Below are positions 42,130 through 44,473 of a stretch of 44,473 bases of DNA, piece after piece; position 1 is the stretch's first letter; each line of letters begins with the position of its first letter. The stretch covers positions 1 to 44,473 of the forward strand of contig NW_022205228.1 in the NCBI RefSeq assembly GCF_008831285.2, read 5' to 3'. Both the position numbers and the translations under genes were made by a program. This DNA comes from Nymphaea colorata (lineage: Eukaryota > Streptophyta > Magnoliopsida > Nymphaeales > Nymphaeaceae). A model generated the notes under the pieces. That model had not been told where the DNA came from. It made no database searches and saw nothing but the letters and a program-made list of their open reading frames with translations.

Positions 42130-42555
42130 TCAAATTTCTATGATTTTACCATTCATAACCTTGTTCAATTTGGTCTTCAGTTTTTCCTCAAGAACCGCCT
42201 TGTGGTTGAACGAGCATTGATGGTTTTAAGGTAATCTGTGCGAATTGCAATACACATATCCACACTTGCATTCAATGCCGAGAAGGCCAGTTTTTTTATT
42301 GCAATTAAAGCACCTCTTTCTATCCACCTGCTCCACTTTCTCTTCTTGCTTCAATGATAACCCTGCGAATTCGTTGACCAACTCCCTATCCTCTACCGAT
42401 ACTGATGTCTTGGTCTAATTTTGCTCCTTATCCTTGGCCACTCCTCCCATCTCCTTGTAGCACTGCGAACAGAAGCCGTTGAACGCTACATTAGCGAAGA
42501 ATGTTTGACAGTTCTTGCATTTTTAAGACTATGCTGAGTTACTTGCTTGCGACAT
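42130..42555 (-). CDS. A20/AN1 zinc-finger protein (SAP-like)
   Basis: Stress-associated protein type, which bind ubiquitin through the A20 finger. 141 residues, intact. Starts MSQASNSAQSQKCKNCQTFF. A20: CKNCQTFFANVAFNGFCSQC (two C..C pairs). Linker VEDRELVNEFAGLSLKQEEK. AN1: RCFNCNKKTGLLGIECKCGY, VYCNSHRLPQNHQCSFNH (C2..C..C..C..H..H..C layout). The C-terminus is basic (LKTKLNKVMNGKIIEI). The same A20-AN1 order is found in plants and protists. No break, no intron. Confidence 0.95.
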
Positions 42556-42717
42556 TTAAAATAATTTTGTATAAGAATATTTCTGATAGATTAAATAAGC
42601 ACCAAAAGGCCTGATAATTACCGGTAAGATAGCATATATAAAAGTAATTAATATATTCCGGTAGCTTATCAACATCATTCCTGGAAATATCAACGGAAGG
42701 AATGGCCGATCGCGGTT

Positions 42718-44296
42718 TCATTTGAATGGGACGTTGGAAAGCTTATATGAGAATTATTTGTAGTGGAGGAGCTTATTGGAGTCATTGCATTTGAAGTCGT
42801 AAAAGGTGAAAAGAGTGATCAGCATTGACTTCATCACGGTAAGGGCTAACTGCTTACCCACACAGCTTCGATATCCCGCACTGAAGTTCATCCAGGTGTA
42901 AGGCTCTGGAGACTTTATGTTTCCCTCAGCGTCAAGGAATCTTTAGGGTTGAATTTATGTGGTTCACTGTAATAGTTTCCTTGTAATGTACGGGAAAGGT
43001 TTGGGTATTGACCAAGTTCCTTTGGTGATGAAGATGATCTCTTGGCCTACTTTTAGATAATGATCCTCTTTGGCCAATCTGGGGAAAATTCCATTGTTGG
43101 CTGAATACATACGCAAGCTTTCCATTACTACTGCTTCCAAATAAGGGCAATTCTTAAAGTCATCGTAAGTTAGATCCCTTACGTTCTTAATATTTTGGAT
43201 ATTTCTTTTTTAGTTTCGTTTACACTTGGGGATTTGAGACAATATAGTACAGGGCAGCTTGTGTGTTATGGGCGGTTGTATCCGTTCCTGCAGTATAAAG
43301 ATGGCCAAAGTCACTAATCAACGCTTAGATAAAATTTTCAGTCACTTCTTGTTTGTTCTTTACAATCTCCTCGTAATAGAAAGCCTCAATGAGATCCACA
43401 AAGACTTCAGGGCCTTATTTCCTCTCCCTATAGTGGGATTCTAGTTGTTTGATTCGCTGAAGAATGAATTCTTTAGAGAAATTATGGAAAATTTTGGTAT
43501 TTTAGTTCAACTCTCTATCGTTCTTTCGTATTCCCATTTTGCAGAAGCGATTTCCGAGAATAGCCGTCCAGGGGCTTAGCAGCTGCCTCAAGATAAGCTC
43601 GAAAAGATAGCGAGTAAATTCATCTATCTACTTTCCGTCAACTTTAAGCTCAGAGACATCGAATTTGCTCCCTCCGAAGAATAGCTAAAGCATTACTGTT
43701 GATGAGACCGTTGATGCGAAATTCATCAGATCAAACTCATGGTAATTTTAATCATTTTCTTTATTTATTTTTGCCATGAGTTCCTTTGCTCTTCTCTCGA
43801 TGATGGATTCTATCTTCGGCACCAAGAGTTTGATATATCCAAAATTAAGCATCTTCGTGACTACTTTTCTCTTATGCTTCCAAAGATTGCCGTCAGCTAG
43901 GGTGATGCCAATACCAAATACTCGCTTCATTCCTCCGATGAAGAACTAATCCTTTTGATAAAATTTCTCCTGGTCGGTTTAGAAGAAAGCCTGCATGAGT
44001 TTGGGCGAGATGAGATTGATCTGTACCTTATTTGCAAGGTTGGTGATGGCTACATCAAACTACGAAGTCACTTCCTTGGTGAAGCTTAAGGTATCTCTTG
44101 TTTTCTCTTGAGAGATCAGGGCTGTTTATAGCTCTGAATATTTGAATGGTCGGAAAGGATAGTCAAAAGCCTTGAAGCCTAACCTAGCGAATTGGGTTTT
44201 GTAGAAGTTTATTATCTGCTTTGGCCTGAGAAAAAAGAAATAATATGTCGAAATCGACAAAATTATCACACAAGATATGATAACCTCTAGGATCAT
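42718..44296 (-). CDS. Cytochrome P450 monooxygenase
   Basis: Membrane-anchored heme monooxygenase. N-terminal anchor MILEVIISCVIILSISTYYF; helix C region NLWKHKRKVVTKMLNFGYIK (the W..R/K pattern); helix I AGTDTTAHN; helix K EAVVMESLRMYSAN (ExxR); PERF-region analogue YYSEPHKFNP; heme loop NFSAGYRSCVGKQLALTVM (FxxGxRxCxG with the thiolate Cys). About 520 aa, normal. Frame steps near 43195, 43005 and 42945. The family or substrate cannot be told from sequence alone; ciliate P450s are mostly uncharacterised. Its ATG lies 117 bp from the telomeric repeat, so the promoter must be essentially subtelomeric. Confidence 0.93.
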
Positions 44297-44413
44297 TTGC
44301 TATTAATTGGATTATTAATATGAAGCTAATTAACATTAAGAATCATGCGAAAAATGAAAATATAATAGTTCTACCATAGATAAATTAAGGGATTACTATT
44401 CATAGATATCATT
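44297..44413. other. Subtelomeric AT-rich spacer
   Basis: 117 bp between the P450 start and the telomere. AT-rich, no repeats noticed; must include the P450 promoter and 5' leader. Confidence 0.6.
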
Positions 44414-44473
44414 GGGGTTGGGTTGGGTTGGGTTGGGGTTGGGGTTGGGGTTGGGGTTGGGGTTGGGGTTGGG
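44414..44473. repeat. Right telomere, GGGGTT with GGGTT variants
   Basis: Starts GGGGTT, followed by three GGGTT units, then six GGGGTT and a final GGG. The G-rich strand at the 3' end is the mirror of the left telomere. The GGGTT units are near the chromosome body and absent from the left telomere. Confidence 0.97.

Overview
The window is a complete linear ciliate macronuclear chromosome. It opens with 13.7 perfect CCCCAA repeats (1-82) and closes with GGGGTT/GGGTT repeats (44414-44473). In every gene I could read, TAA and TAG are sense codons for glutamine and TGA is the only stop. C4A2/G4T2 telomeres, this code and ultra-short introns fit a ciliate, possibly near the oligohymenophoreans, but base composition is more balanced than in Tetrahymena or Paramecium and I do not assign a genus. 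I saw no rRNA, tRNA, transposon or CRISPR.

About 33 protein genes are packed in, one per 1.35 kb. Left arm (0.1-14.9 kb): coiled-coil and unknown proteins, MOB4/phocein, a P4-ATPase (lipid flippase) and a CWF19-like splicing protein. Middle (15-32 kb): TPR co-chaperone, deoxynucleoside kinase, P5B-ATPase, TMEM222/RTE1-like protein, second TPR protein, CRAL-TRIO protein, cyclin and several coiled-coil proteins. Right arm (32-44.3 kb): Aurora-type kinase, a second kinase, NIPA/ZC3HC1-like zinc-finger protein, SET methyltransferase, A20/AN1 zinc-finger protein and a cytochrome P450 that starts about 120 bp from the telomere. Convergent genes are mostly 25-150 bp apart and divergent starts can be as close as 53 bp. 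The genes form no single pathway; this is a housekeeping set.

Two features interrupt reading frames. One is a class of introns of 19-20 nt (GTA...AG) with an A six bases from the 3' end in all 12 clear cases; removing them restores textbook family motifs. The other is single-base frame breaks, often at homopolymers, dense in the left 15 kb and rare at 37-42.6 kb, which I read mainly as uncorrected assembly indels. Coordinates of genes with breaks run from start codon to final TGA and ignore the breaks.
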